Shown here: positions 1 through 10,004 of the stretch, piece after piece
Numbering within the stretch: the stretch's first letter is position 1
Layout: every line of letters starts with the position of its first letter
Assembly: GCA_028583605.1 (NCBI GenBank)
Contig: CM053337.1
Location: forward strand, 22,150,264-22,214,263
Source: Dastarcus helophoroides
Lineage: Eukaryota > Arthropoda > Insecta > Coleoptera > Bothrideridae
Direction: 5' to 3'
Length of the DNA: 64,000 nt
The notes under the pieces: generated by a model
Database searches by the model: none
The model's input: the letters and a program-made list of their open reading frames with translations, nothing else
What the model was told of the DNA's origin: nothing
Made by a program: the position numbers and the translations under genes

Positions 1-1290
1 CCTTTTTAAATTAGGTATTTTTCAAAGTTTAGACTTTTAAAATTTCGACTTTTAAAATTTTGACTTTTAAAATTGCGTCTGTTTCCAAACTTTCGATTTT
101 TTTACTGTTGTTCAACGTATCAAACACGTTTCTCTTTTTGAAAAATTTGACCTTTCAAACATTTCCATTTTTTTTTATTTTAAACTCTCTGAAATTCAAG
201 TTTTTCTGGAAAAATCAAAATATCGAGTTTCTTTAATGAATTTTTCTATTATTCAGATTTTATTATCAAATTTTTTGATTTTTTTATCAAAATTTCGACC
301 GTTTCAGAACTTTCGCTTAAAAAATTTTTGTAATACAATTTTCAACTAGGCAAATTATCAACTCTTTTCAAAATCTTACTTTTTTGAATATTTCGACATT
401 TTTTAAAATACTTCTCTTTCAAAAATTGTAGATTTTTTTTTAAAGTTTGTCCCCAAAAATTTTTTTAAATGTCCATTATTTTGAAAAATTGTATCTTTTC
501 AAAATTTTGACTTCTTGTCAAAATTTGGAGTTTTAAGACTTTCGACTTTTTTTAAATTTTTTCTTTATAAAAGTTATTTTTGAATACTTTGACACCTTCG
601 GAAAACCTTGACTTTCTGACAATTTATTTTTCAACATTTTAACTTTTTAAAAGGTTTTTTAGAAAATTTCTTCATTTTATTAAATGTTTTGAATTTTTTT
701 AAAAAGGTTGACTTTTAACAGTATCTTTTCTAAATATTGTCATAATTCTATAAAAGTTTGATTATTTTAAATCCTAATTTTCTAGGAAAATTTTAAATTT
801 TTTTCGAAATTTTGTCATTTTCCATTATTTTAATTTTTAAAAATTTCCACTTTCTTCGCTTTTATCTGAAAATATCATTTTTTTAATCGACTCTTGTTGA
901 AATTTTGGATTATTTTGCAAAAATGTCGTTGCACTTTAAAGTTTTTATTTCTTTCCAAAATTATTTTTTTTTCCAAATGTCAATGTGTTTCAACTTCTGG
1001 CCTTTTTAAAAATCATACCTTTTTTTTGAAAACTATAACATTTCATTTAAATTAAATTTCTTTTTAAGATTTGCAGCTTTTTTACTTTTTTCTCAAAGTT
1101 TTAGTGAACAAGTTTCGAAATTTTTGATAATTTAGACCTTTTTTCGAAACTTGGGTGTTTAGGAGAGTAAACTAAAAATTCCTCATTTTTTTTAATTTTG
1201 ACATCTCTACATAATTCGAATACTTTTTTAAATTTTAAACTATTTTTTTAAATTTAAACTTTTTTTCGAAAGTTTGGCCATTTTTTAATA
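1..1290. repeat. Degenerate AT-rich satellite, T-rich on plus strand
   Basis: No gene is seen. The stretch is built from loosely repeated words such as TTTCGACTTTTT, CAAAATTT and TTTTGAAAATTT, spaced roughly 18-22 bases apart. It reads as an old tandem array with extensive drift. Cytosine and guanine occur mainly in the TCGA word. Stop codons occur in all frames and no splice-bounded open stretch stands out. Confidence 0.7.
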
Positions 1291-1405
1291 TCTCTCTGAA
1301 GATGATAGCTTGGCTACCGAAACGCGTTAGAGCAACCTTTGTTGTGTTTTTTAATCTTTCTTGGTTTCAGGGGACAAAATTTGTATTTCAATTTTTTAAA
1401 TATTG
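1291..1405 (+). mobile_element. Foldback (FBH) repeat, single right arm
   Basis: This matches one arm of the dispersed foldback repeat described at 55153-55418. It starts with TCTCTCTGAAGATGATAGC, keeps CGAAACGCGTTAGAGC, runs through the acceptor-like GGTTTCAGGGGACAA and fades at CAATTTTTTAAATATTGG, so the outer terminus is missing. The stem next to the GAAAC core is disturbed here (GCTACC instead of GCTGTC). Confidence 0.85.
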
Positions 1406-2263
1406 GTTTTATTGTAATCCTGAACTTTTTTTGGAAATTTTAACATTCTATGAAAGCTTCTGACATTTTTCAAAATTTTGACTTTTTTGGAAATTTTGAC
1501 TGTATGGAGAATTTTGATTATATGGAGAATTTCCGCTTTCATTTGAAAAAACCACGCAATTTAAAAATATATAAATTTTTAAAAAACAAAAAATTAGAAA
1601 AATTGCCAACATTTTGAAAAATAAAAAATATTTGAATTTCTAATAAATGTCGCAATTTTTAAAACAGTTAAATTTTCCAAATAGTTAAAATTTTAAAAAA
1701 AAGAAATTTTAAAAAGAAATTTTGATAAAAATTTAAATTTTTCAAAAAAAATTTCAGTCGAAATTATAAAGAAAGTTCTTAGAAATTTAAAAAATTAAAA
1801 TATTAAAAATGGTCAAAAATTTAAAAAAGCGATTTTCGAGAAGAATCAAAATTTTCAAAAAAACTGAAACACTGAATAAACCAGGGAATTTTCAAAAGTA
1901 CTCGAAATTGAAAAAATGTTTTAAAAAATATTTTGAAAATAGTTTCAAATTTTCGAAGAAGTCAAGATTTGGAAACAGGAATAAATAAAAAGTCGAAATT
2001 TGTAAGATGCAATTTCAAATAAAAAAAGTTAAAATTTCGGCAAAAATTGTGAAAATTTGAAAACAAAAGTCAAAATTTTGAACAATTTCAAAATTTTAAT
2101 AGAAACATTTGAATTTTTTAAAAGGAATAAAGGTTTCCAAAATAAAGTAGCAAATTTCAAAAATAAAGAAGCAAGTTTTAAGAAAAAAAATCGAAGTAAA
2201 TTTGAAAAATATCGAAATTTACCAAAAAAGTTGACATTTATTTTAAAGTTTAATCATAAAATG
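1406..2263. repeat. Degenerate satellite; switches from T-rich to A-rich near 1540
   Basis: No gene is seen. Up to about 1540 the plus strand is T-rich (TTTTGACTTTTTTGG). After that it becomes A-rich (AAAATTTTCAAAAAAAC). The open frame at 2057-2293 encodes a lysine/phenylalanine/asparagine-rich string that simply translates the satellite words and is not accepted as a gene. Confidence 0.65.
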
Positions 2264-2522
2264 GAATTGAAACACAAACCTCGTCCCCTGTAACCAAGAA
2301 AGATTAAAAAACACAACAAAGGTTGCTCTAACGCGTTTCGACAGCCAAGTATCTTTGAAGAGAGATACTAAGTATCTCTGAAGAGAGTAAGTATCTCTGA
2401 AGAGAGATACTAAGTATCTCTGAAGAGAAACACTAAGTATCTCTCAAGATGATAGCGTGTCTGTCGAAACGGGTTCGAAGAACCTTTGTTGTGTTTTTTA
2501 ATCTTTCTTGGTTTCAGGCGAC
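2264..2522. mobile_element. FBH foldback repeat copy, left arm truncated, loop expanded
   Basis: The left arm (2264-2352) reads toward the centre through GTCCCCTGTAACCAAG, AACACAACAAAGGTTGC and CGTTTCGACAGCCAAG. The right arm (2433-2522) reads outward from CAAGATGATAGC. The loop between them (about 2352-2440) is a short tandem array of GTATCTCTGAAGAGAGATACTAA-like units, an expansion of the central palindrome. The right arm stops at the CAGGCGACG junction, where the next copy begins. Confidence 0.8.
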
Positions 2523-2820
2523 GTCCCCTAAAACCAAAAAAGAATAAAAAACACAACAAAGGTTGCTCTAACGCTTTTCGACAGTCAAGTATCTCTGAAA
2601 AGAGATACAAAGTATCTCTAAAGAGAGATACAAAGTATCTCTAAAGGGAGATAATAAGTATCTCTAAAGGGAGATAATAGATATCTCTCAAGATGATAGC
2701 TTGGCTGTCGAAACGCGTAAGGGCATCTTTTGTTGTATTTTTTCATCTTTTTTTGTTTTCAGGGGAAAAGATTTGTATTTCAATTTTTGAAGATAACCAA
2801 GGACCAGTCCTTTCCACAAA
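2521..2820 (+). mobile_element. FBH foldback repeat copy with complete outer end
   Basis: This second copy follows head-to-tail from the previous one. The left arm is 2521-2605 and the loop (about 2590-2690) is a tandem of GTATCTCTAAAGGGAGATA-like units. The right arm runs 2684-2820 to the outer terminus GGACCAGTCCTTTCCACAAA. The left arm lacks its outer 45 bases or so, so truncation is on the left and the complete end is on the right. Confidence 0.82.
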
Positions 2821-4580
2821 AAAATGAAATATTAAAAAATCAAACAAATTCTAAACTTTGCAAAAAGTCGGGAATTAAAATAAGCAAATGAAGAAAATGT
2901 TGAAATTATCAATAAAGTTGATATTTTCAACAAAAAAAAATCCGAATTCTGAATTTTTTGAAAATGTTTACACATAATTTCGATCTTTTTCTCAAAATTG
3001 TTATTTTTTTGTTTTCAAAATTTTGATTTATTGGGTAAATTTAATGATGTTGAAAACCCTCTTCTGAAAACTTCTCTGTTTTTTTAAGTTTTTACCTTGG
3101 TCCAACTTTTGACAATTTCTCAAAACGAAAGATTTTTTTTTTAAATTTCTTCGACTTTTTCTCAAGGTTTCGGCTTTTATGTAGTAAACTGAACTTTTAT
3201 TTAAAAAATTATATATTTTTTTAATTTTTGTTTTTTGGAAAATTTAAATTTTTCTCAAAAATTTGGACATTTTTAATATTTTCGAACCTGTTTCAGAATT
3301 TAGACTTTTTTTAAAAATTTCGACCTTTTATCAACAAAATTTCGACTTTTTCTCGAAGCTGTAACTTTTTCAGAATTTGATTTATTTGGAAAATTTCCTC
3401 AGTTGTACAAAATTTTAACATCTTGTAAAAAATTTGACACAAAGTTTTTTTTCTCAAAATTTCAATTTTTTCAAAATTTTGGTTTTTTACATGATTATGT
3501 TGAAACATTTTTTTTGAAAACCTTTACCTATTTTTTTGAAAATTTCCACTTTAGCTCAAACTTTTTACTATTTCTCAAAACTTTTTTTGATAATTCCGAC
3601 TTTTTCTCGAAAATGTTTACTTTTTTCAAAATTGCAACTCTTTAAAGTATTTGAATTTTTTCAGGATCTCAATCCTTTTGGAAAATTTTTACTTTTTTCA
3701 AAATTGAAACTTTTTACAAAATTTAAAAGAGTTTTAATCTTTTTTGAAAGTTTTTAACTTTTATCATCAAAATTGAGACTTTTCCCGAAAATTTATACTT
3801 TTTTTTAAAATTGCAACTTTTTTAAATATTTGAATTTTTTCAGGGTTTAAATCTTTTTTAAAAATGTTTACCTTTTATAATCAAAATTGAAACTTTTTTT
3901 CGAGGCTAAATATAGCTTCATTCAAAATTTGAAATTTTTTTCGAAATATTCATTTTTTTTCAAAAGTTCGACTTTGTGAAAACTTCAACATTTTTTCCAA
4001 ATTTTTCTCAAAGCTTTAACTTTTTCATAATTTGATTTTTTTGGAAAATTTCCTTTTTTTCAAAATGTTGATTTTTTTATTTGATTATATTGAAACATTT
4101 TTTTTTTGAAAACCTTTACCTTTTTTTGAAAAATTTCCACTTAAGCTCAAACTTTTCACTATTTCTCGAAACTTTTTTTGATAATTCCGACTTTTTGCCA
4201 AAAATTTTGACTTTTTCCAGAATTGCAACTTTTTGAAATATTTAAATTTTTTCAGGATTTTAATCTTTTTTGAAAATGTTTACCTTTTATCATCAAAATC
4301 GGGACTTTTTCTTGAAAGTTTTTACTTTTTTCAAAATTGCACCTTTTTTAAATATTAGAATTTTTGCAGGGTTTATATCTTTTTTGAAAATGTTTACCTT
4401 TTATCATCAAAATTGGGACTTTTTTTTCGAAGTTAAATATAGCTTCATTCAAAATTTTAAGTTTTTTTCGAAATATCCATTTTTTTCAAAGGTTCGACTT
4501 TGTGAAAATTTCAACATTTTTTCCAAATTCGACTGTTTCACATTTTTTTGTAATTTTTCTGAAGGATTTAATTTTTGGAA
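2821..4580. repeat. T-rich degenerate satellite with a ~590-bp duplicated block
   Basis: No gene is seen. Within the array a longer block is repeated. The word ATTATGTTGAAACATTTT near 3493 recurs as ATTATATTGAAACATTTT near 4084 (offset about 591), each followed by the same AAACCTTTACC and GATAATTCCGAC segments. AAATATAGCTTCATTC recurs at about 3908 and 4435 (offset about 527). This is higher-order duplication. The open frames here are satellite translations. Confidence 0.7.
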
Positions 4581-6318
4581 TTACAAATTTTTAAATTTTG
4601 AACAAATTCTACAAAACAAATTCAAGACTACGAAATTTCGATTTTAAAACTGCCTAAATTTAAAACAATTTGAAAAAAGATCGCAGCTTCGAGGCATAAA
4701 GTCGAAATGTAAAAAAAAAGTTTAATAAAGCGTAAAAAAACCAGATGAAGATTGAAACTTTAAATTAGACATTTTCTAACATGTTATCGTTTCAAGTTTA
4801 CCCTCAAAATTTCAACTTCAATTTCAAGATCATGGCTTTAAATTGAAATATAAATGTTGTATTTTTCTCTTGAAATTTTGACTGAAATTCCCAATTTCTG
4901 AAAGAAATTTTATCGAAAATTTTAAGAAAAAAAACTAAATAATGGAATTTTCGGAAGTTTTAGGAAGTCGACTTCGTAAAAAAAACATAAGAATTTGAGA
5001 TTTCGAGAAAAAAATTGGCATATTGAAATTAAAGTGAAATTTGAAGGAAAAAATTCAAGAAAACTCAACATTTCTTATTAATAACTTTAAGTAGGGGTAT
5101 CAGATTATAAGAGAGACAATCCAAGTTTAAGAAAAAAAAAACAAATTTAAGGAGTTGGTTCTAAAGAAAAATTGGAATTTTTGGGAAACTTCGAATTTGC
5201 AAATAAAATTGCCAGGAAATTGGGCTTCAATGAAAAAGACTTTACTGCTTTAGTCCAAATTCACAATAGCACATAAAATGCTAATATTAAACTCAAAATT
5301 TTAGGAAAAAAAAAGAAATATTTCGAGAAAAGAATCCAAATTTTAAAAAAAGGTCAAAATTTTTGAAGAAAGAATATTCAAGTTATTCAACTTAAAATAG
5401 AATTTGGCTTGAAATTTCGAGAATAAAATCAACATATAAAAATTCGATATTCAACTTCGCTAAACATTTTGAATTTTTCTTTTAAAATTAGTTTAAATTC
5501 GTCTTTTTCGAAATTATGACCCTATTCCTAATATTCTACTTTTTAAACTCTAAAAAAATTGAAATACAAAACCCTGAAACCAAGAAAAATTAAAAAACAC
5601 ACTATTTAAAGTACCATTCCAAATTTGGGGAATAAGAGAAATTTTCGGAAAAATCAAATTTTTAGAAAAATCAAATTTTCAAAAATTTTAATGAAAAAAA
5701 AATTAGGAAAAAACCGAGTATTAGAAAATAAAAGTTAAATTTTGAGAGAAAAAAGTAGTATAAGCTCATAATTTCAAAAGCGATGAATTTGGAGAAAAAG
5801 ACCCTATTTTGGGCAAGAATTTTTTTGAAAACAAAAATTGAATAAAAACTCAACCTTTCGGAAGAACTCGAAAAATGCTGAAAATTCCAAACATATTTTT
5901 AAAGGTTTAATATTGTGAAAAAAATCGCAATTTCCAAAAACATTTGAAATTTTTAATGTTTTGCTTCTAATTTTGACATAATATTTAAATTTCAATAAAG
6001 AAATTGAATGTACAAGAAATCTTTGTCCTAAAATTACCCAAAAAATATTTTTCTAAACATTTTTAATTCTCAATAATATGCGGATCTAATTTACAGAAAA
6101 CAGACGAATTTCGAGAAAACTGAAATTTAAAGGAAAAGCCAATTTCGAGAAAAAGGTCCAGAAAGTTCCAAAAACTAAAACATCGCATTTTGAAATAAAA
6201 GCCAAAATTTCGAAAATAAGGCGAAATATAAAGTTGAAATGATTGAAGTCGAATTTTAAAGTCAAAATTTAAAAAAAAAGACAAATATTCAGAAAAGTGG
6301 GAGAATTTTGATAGAGTA
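4581..6318. repeat. A-rich degenerate satellite
   Basis: The word set flips to its complement (GTCGAAATTT, GAAAAAAT) at about 4580 and stays A-rich to about 6320. A 48-base fragment of the FBH foldback repeat sits at 5558-5605. I see no gene: several minus-strand open frames of 60-73 codons are phenylalanine/isoleucine/lysine-rich satellite translations. Confidence 0.65.
5558..5605 (-). mobile_element. FBH foldback repeat fragment
   Basis: AATTGAAATACAAAACCCTGAAACCAAG followed by AATTAAAAAACACAC matches the middle of the left arm of the foldback repeat. Both termini and the central core are absent. Confidence 0.7.
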
Positions 6319-6325
6319 CAAAAAT

Positions 6326-6511
6326 TTTGGTGGAACAGATTAGTCCTTGGTTATCTTCAAAAATTGAAATACAAAACTTGTCCCCTGAAACCAAGAAAGA
6401 TTAAAAAACACAACAAAGGTTGCTCTAACGCCTTTCGACAGCCAAGCTACCTTTGTTGTGTTTTTTAATCTTTCTTGGTTTCAGGGGACAAGTTTTGTAT
6501 TTCAATTTTTT
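6326..6511 (-). mobile_element. FBH foldback repeat, collapsed loop
   Basis: The left arm is complete from TTTGGTGGAACAGATTAG to CGACAGCCAAGCT (6326-6450). The right arm resumes directly at ACCTTTGTTGTG without the central core and is cut at TCAATTTTT (about 6511). The complete terminus on the left marks the copy as minus-oriented under the polarity inferred for the family. Confidence 0.85.
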
Positions 6512-6756
6512 TAGAGATTTAAAGGTAGAATTTTTGAAATAAGGTCATAATTTCGAAAAAGACGAATTTAAACTAATTTTAAGAGAAAAATTCAAATTGT
6601 TTAGCAAAGTTGAATATCGAATTTTCATATAAAAATATCGAGAAACAAGCAAATTTTAAGAAACCTGTCAAAATTTCTCAAAAATCAAATTCTAAAAGAT
6701 CAAGATGTTCAGAAAAACTTCATGGTAATTAAAATGAAGGAATTTAAAAAAGAAAT

Positions 6757-6894
6757 CTCTGAAAAACAGTCGACATATCTAGACGTTGCTCTAGAGCAAT
6801 ATTTTTTGAGTTTTTTAATCTTTCTTGGTTTCAGGGGACAAGTTTTGTATTTTATTTTTAAAGGTAACCAAGGACCAGTCCATTCCATCAAAAA
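6757..6894 (+). mobile_element. Diverged FBH right arm
   Basis: A diverged right arm: the core is degraded (TCTCTGAAAAACAGTCGAC), but GTTTTTTAATCTTTCTTGG, CAGGGGACAAG and the outer GGACCAGTCCATTCCATCAA remain. It appears older than the copies at 23.9 and 55.2 kb. Confidence 0.75.
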
Positions 6895-7257
6895 AATAAT
6901 AATCTAACTTTAAAAAAAATGTTCTTTAAAGTAAACTCGTAATTTTGAGATCAGAGTTGTGTCAAATTTTGAAAAGGAAATTTCTAAAAAAATCTTAAAC
7001 TTTAGGGTAATTTAAAAATTATTTTAAGAACATACAAGTTCAACGAACCGAACTAAACCGTTATTTTTTCCGATTCTGTTCCGGTTTTCGTTCCGACAAA
7101 AATAATAGGTTTTTTCAGTTTTCAGTTTTCGGTTGAGTTCCGGTTTTCGAAGCTCTGGTTTCTAATAATTTGGACTTAACTATTTGAAATGGGGTGGTTT
7201 ACAAAATTTTGGAAATAAATTTTTATGGAAGTATTTATTAGATAGGAAAAGTCATGA
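6895..7257. other. Non-coding stretch with CCGGTT-type repeat
   Basis: No gene is seen. At about 7035-7165 there are recurring CGAACCGAACTAAACCG and TTCCGGTTTTCG words. They form a short, imperfect internally repeated unit, possibly the remnant of another dispersed element. Confidence 0.4.
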
Positions 7258-7479
7258 CGCAATCTATTCGACTTATATGCAGTTCTATTGGCTTTTTCTT
7301 CGCCATTCACTCCTTTCACAATCCTGTTTGCGGCAATCAATAGGAGATTGCCATTTCTTAATAGAACGTACTGAAAATAAGGATTGTAAAAGAAGGGACT
7401 GGCGAAAAAAAAGCCAATAAAACTGCATATAAATAGGAATACTTCGCAAAGAAATTACAGAGACTATCGCAATCTATTC
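7258..7479. mobile_element. Hairpin MITE-like unit with direct repeats
   Basis: Two arms of about 53 bases, 7274-7326 and 7379-7431, are near-perfect reverse complements. The key words are ATATGCAGTTCTATTGGC on the left and AGCCAATAAAACTGCATAT on the right. The identical 12-mer CGCAATCTATTC occurs at 7258-7269 and 7468-7479, outside the arms. It could be a small foldback element with its target repeat, although the direct repeats do not abut the arms. Confidence 0.5.
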
Positions 7480-7966
7480 CAGTTAAAATCCCTAATGATT
7501 TCGACATTATATTCTAAATTCCCCTCTTGGAAATATAATTGGCAGCTCTGATCTATTAAATTAATTAGGGGGATAATAGAGACCACGTAGACAACTAAGC
7601 AACAACAAGCCCCAATTCAGAAGGTAAATACAGTATTGGAGTAAATTACGTCAACACCTATCGAGGCATCAAAGGGTAACATCTACCTCGAATTCCTACC
7701 AATTAACAGGAATGTATAATAAACATATACTTGAATGGGTCTATGGGGGGTCTCGTGATCAATTATCATGCTGAGGCTTTGATGGGTACTTAAAAATTTA
7801 CTCCACTAAATTCATCGATACTTAAAAAATCATAATTGTAACTTTAAACCACTCTGAAACAATGATATAGTAAACAAGGAGGAAGCTACCTAATTTATAA
7901 AATAAAACTTTTGTCATTTCTATTCCCTCTTCTTCTCTTCTTTTCTCTTTTCTTCCTTGTGCAAAA
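7480..7966. other. Intergenic DNA, no gene seen
   Basis: Ordinary-complexity AT-rich DNA. A pyrimidine run (TCTTCTCTTCTTTTCTC, about 7929-7955) precedes the transposase remnant and may be what is left of flanking element sequence. No open frame or RNA gene is convincing. Confidence 0.4.
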
Positions 7967-8224
7967 CCTGTCCATGAGTATCTGGACGATGTATTTCGAG
8001 GCAGATGGATTGGCAGAAGAGGACCAGAAGAGGCCATCTAGGTCTACGGACTTGACACCTATGGACCGTTTTTATGGGGGTATTTCAAGAGCAAAGTTTT
8101 TAAGACCAAACTTGCAAATATTGAGGAGCTGAGAGGACGAATAAGGCAGGAGTGTAGACTAATTTCCCTCGAAGTAATTAGAAATGTTCAAAACGAGTTT
8201 CAGTTTCGTTTAGGGTATTGTTAA
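7967..8224 (+). pseudogene. Tc1/mariner-type transposase remnant (C-terminal DDE region)
   Basis: Three reading frames joined in order give a recognisable C-terminal transposase tail. Frame one gives PVHEYLDDVF then GRWIGRRGP, ending at a TAG. The next frame gives RPSRSTDLTPMDRF, corresponding to the family's W-P-x-R-S-P-D-L-T-P-x-D block, which holds the second catalytic region. The third frame gives FLWGYFKSKVF then ANIEELRGRIRQEC and ends at TAA 8222-8224. Two frameshifts and one stop make it non-functional. The catalytic N-terminal half is missing, and no terminal inverted repeats were found around it. The SPDLTPLD-like block and the following helix-rich tail are typical of IS630/Tc1/mariner-class transposases; assignment to a named subfamily is not possible by eye. 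Confidence 0.75.
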
Positions 8225-8347
8225 TTAGTAGATGGATAACATTTTGAACATTTACTAAAGAAAGATTATTGAGTTGAATCAGATTCCTTGATTTTTCAAA
8301 TTAGCTATATTTATTCTTCATGGTAGACCCTTATTGATCGGAAATAT

Positions 8348-8478
8348 TATGTTTTTTTTTTTCAATTTATTTAACATTTCTTCGGCCCAGTTTTTTTTTT
8401 GGAAATTGTCAACAAACCCTAAAAATTTAAATATTTCCAAACTGGGCCAAAAAAATGTTTAATAAATTGAAAAAAACA
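8348..8478. mobile_element. Short inverted-repeat (MITE-like) hairpin
   Basis: Left arm 8351-8391 (TTCAATTTATTTAACATTTC then GGCCCAGTTT) and right arm 8439-8478 (AAACTGGGCC then AATAAATTGAAAAAAAC) are complementary around a spacer of about 47 bases. A half-copy with the same TTAACATTTCTTCGGCCCAG word lies at about 8.2 Mb-independent position 28266 in this window, so the unit is dispersed. Confidence 0.6.
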
Positions 8479-8534
8479 TGGCTAATATTTGTTAAATATC
8501 TCTTAAAAGACAAAAACTAAAAAATTAAAATTTA

Positions 8535-8542
8535 GTACACAT
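8535..8542. repeat. Target-site duplication, left
   Basis: GTACACAT, identical to 12294-12301, directly abutting the TAGGG terminus. Confidence 0.9.
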
Positions 8543-8942
8543 TAGGGTGGTCCTTATTTAGGAAATGTTCGAATTTTTTTCCACGATAGTCCTAAATCGG
8601 TTCCAAATATATAAAAAAAAATTCATGCCAAGTTATAGCTCTTAATTTTAATATCAACCCGGCTCCCCCGATAGCCAAAGTTTTAAATGGAAATAACATA
8701 GGAAAAGTTCTGTTAATACTTTGGAATTTTTTATCCCATAAACCAATAAACATATCATGTCGACAAATGATTATTTTTATAGAAAATTTACCGCTCTACA
8801 AAAAAGGTCTCTTATGATTTTTGGCTAACTTGACTGGTTTAAAAGTTATTCGAGGTCAAAATCAAAGTTCTAGTCAATCTAATGGTTTTTTTCGTTTTTA
8901 CCATCATTTTATGATTCAAAAATGAAAAAAGGGTTATAATTT
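8543..8942 (+). repeat. Left terminal inverted repeat (~400 bp)
   Basis: It starts TAGGGTGGTCCTTATTTAGG and ends near GTTATAATTT. It pairs with 11895-12293 along its whole length with only scattered mismatches, for example a longer G-run at about 12167 and substitutions around 8700 and 8820. Confidence 0.92.
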
Positions 8943-9368
8943 TTAATCTTGATGATTTTTTTCCAGAAAAATTCCAAGGTGACCGTGACCCTAAAATAAT
9001 AGTTACACTAATTTTTTTTTATTTTTGAACTGTCATAAGTTTCAACTATATTTCCAATTTCAAAATACACAAAATATTTTTGGCAAATTATTGAACGATT
9101 TTAATTTTGATTGATAAAAATATTGATACAATCTGGTTTCAAATTTAAATTTCAAGATAAAAACATTTCAGAAACTGATTACGCCGCCATCTATTAGATT
9201 TTACTTCAACTTTTCACATCACAATTTATTCTAAAGTACTCATAACCTATATTTATGATCTCAACTCTATTAAAATCGTTCACGAATATTTACTAATAGT
9301 TATGCTTTCTCGTTGTTTAATTAAATCCTTAAATTTCATCAATTCGATTTTAAAGTCATCAGACAAAT

Positions 9369-9912
9369 ATGGAACTATCACGTTTACGTCAAAACATCTT
9401 TTTAATTGGTGATGTTGACGTCCAAATAGTGGGTAATAAATTACCATCGAAATTGCAAGCTCTAAAAGTGTTCTTTTTTCATACACGTATTTTAAATACT
9501 TCTGTACCAGAAAGTATCGCTGCAGTAATTGATGAAATTATTGTGTTTTGGAAAAAAGCTCAAATTCCCGTTCAAGATATGCAAAGATGCCGAGATAAAT
9601 TGAAAAAATTGTACGATGAGTGGCGCATACTTGTCAAACACAAAAATCGGAGTGACGTGGCTGTAAAAAAACAAAATGAATTTGTTTGTTCATTAAAAAA
9701 ATTATTTGACATTGCACCATCAAATGTATTTGAAGTTATTGATGAAAATTCTAAAGAATTCTTAATTAATCAGAGATGAGATGAACGAATTGGTTTTATT
9801 GCAAATATTAAAACAAAATATGATGACGATGATAATAATTCTAATAAATTGAACAAATAAACTCATTTTGAAAAACGAAAAAAAAAGAGTGATGAAGAAA
9901 AAGCATTATTGG
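9369..9912 (+). pseudogene. hAT-like transposase, exon 1 (two in-frame stops)
   Basis: The exon opens with MELSRLRQNIF and codes 136 residues before TGA at 9777-9779. A second in-frame stop, TAA, is at 9858-9860. Between and after the stops the frame stays protein-like (DERIGFIANIKTKYDDD, later KRKKKSDEEKALL), so I read these as mutations in a longer exon ending at a GT donor at 9913. The segment has a helical N-terminal region with IPVQDMQRCRDKLKKLYDEW, resembling the N-terminus of a widespread family of uncharacterised transposase-like animal proteins. It joins in frame, phase 1, to exon 2 at 10005. Without both stops repaired no full-length product is possible, so the element is presumably non-autonomous now. 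An earlier start is possible but not evident. Confidence 0.75.
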
Positions 9913-10004
9913 GTAAATTATGAGAATCAAATAATCAATTGATTTTTTATTACTTATTCACGTTCATATTTTATTCGTCATATTATTGTCCTTATTTGTT
10001 TTAG
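9913..10004 (+). other. Predicted 92-bp intron of the transposase gene
   Basis: The donor is GTAAATTATG at 9913. The acceptor is CCTTATTTGTTTTAG ending at 10004, preceded by a T-rich tract. Removal joins G of exon 1 to ACAAAAATG of exon 2 as GAC, giving ALLDKNVELLSS in one frame. The intron contains in-frame stops, which supports removal. No transcript evidence is available. Confidence 0.65.
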
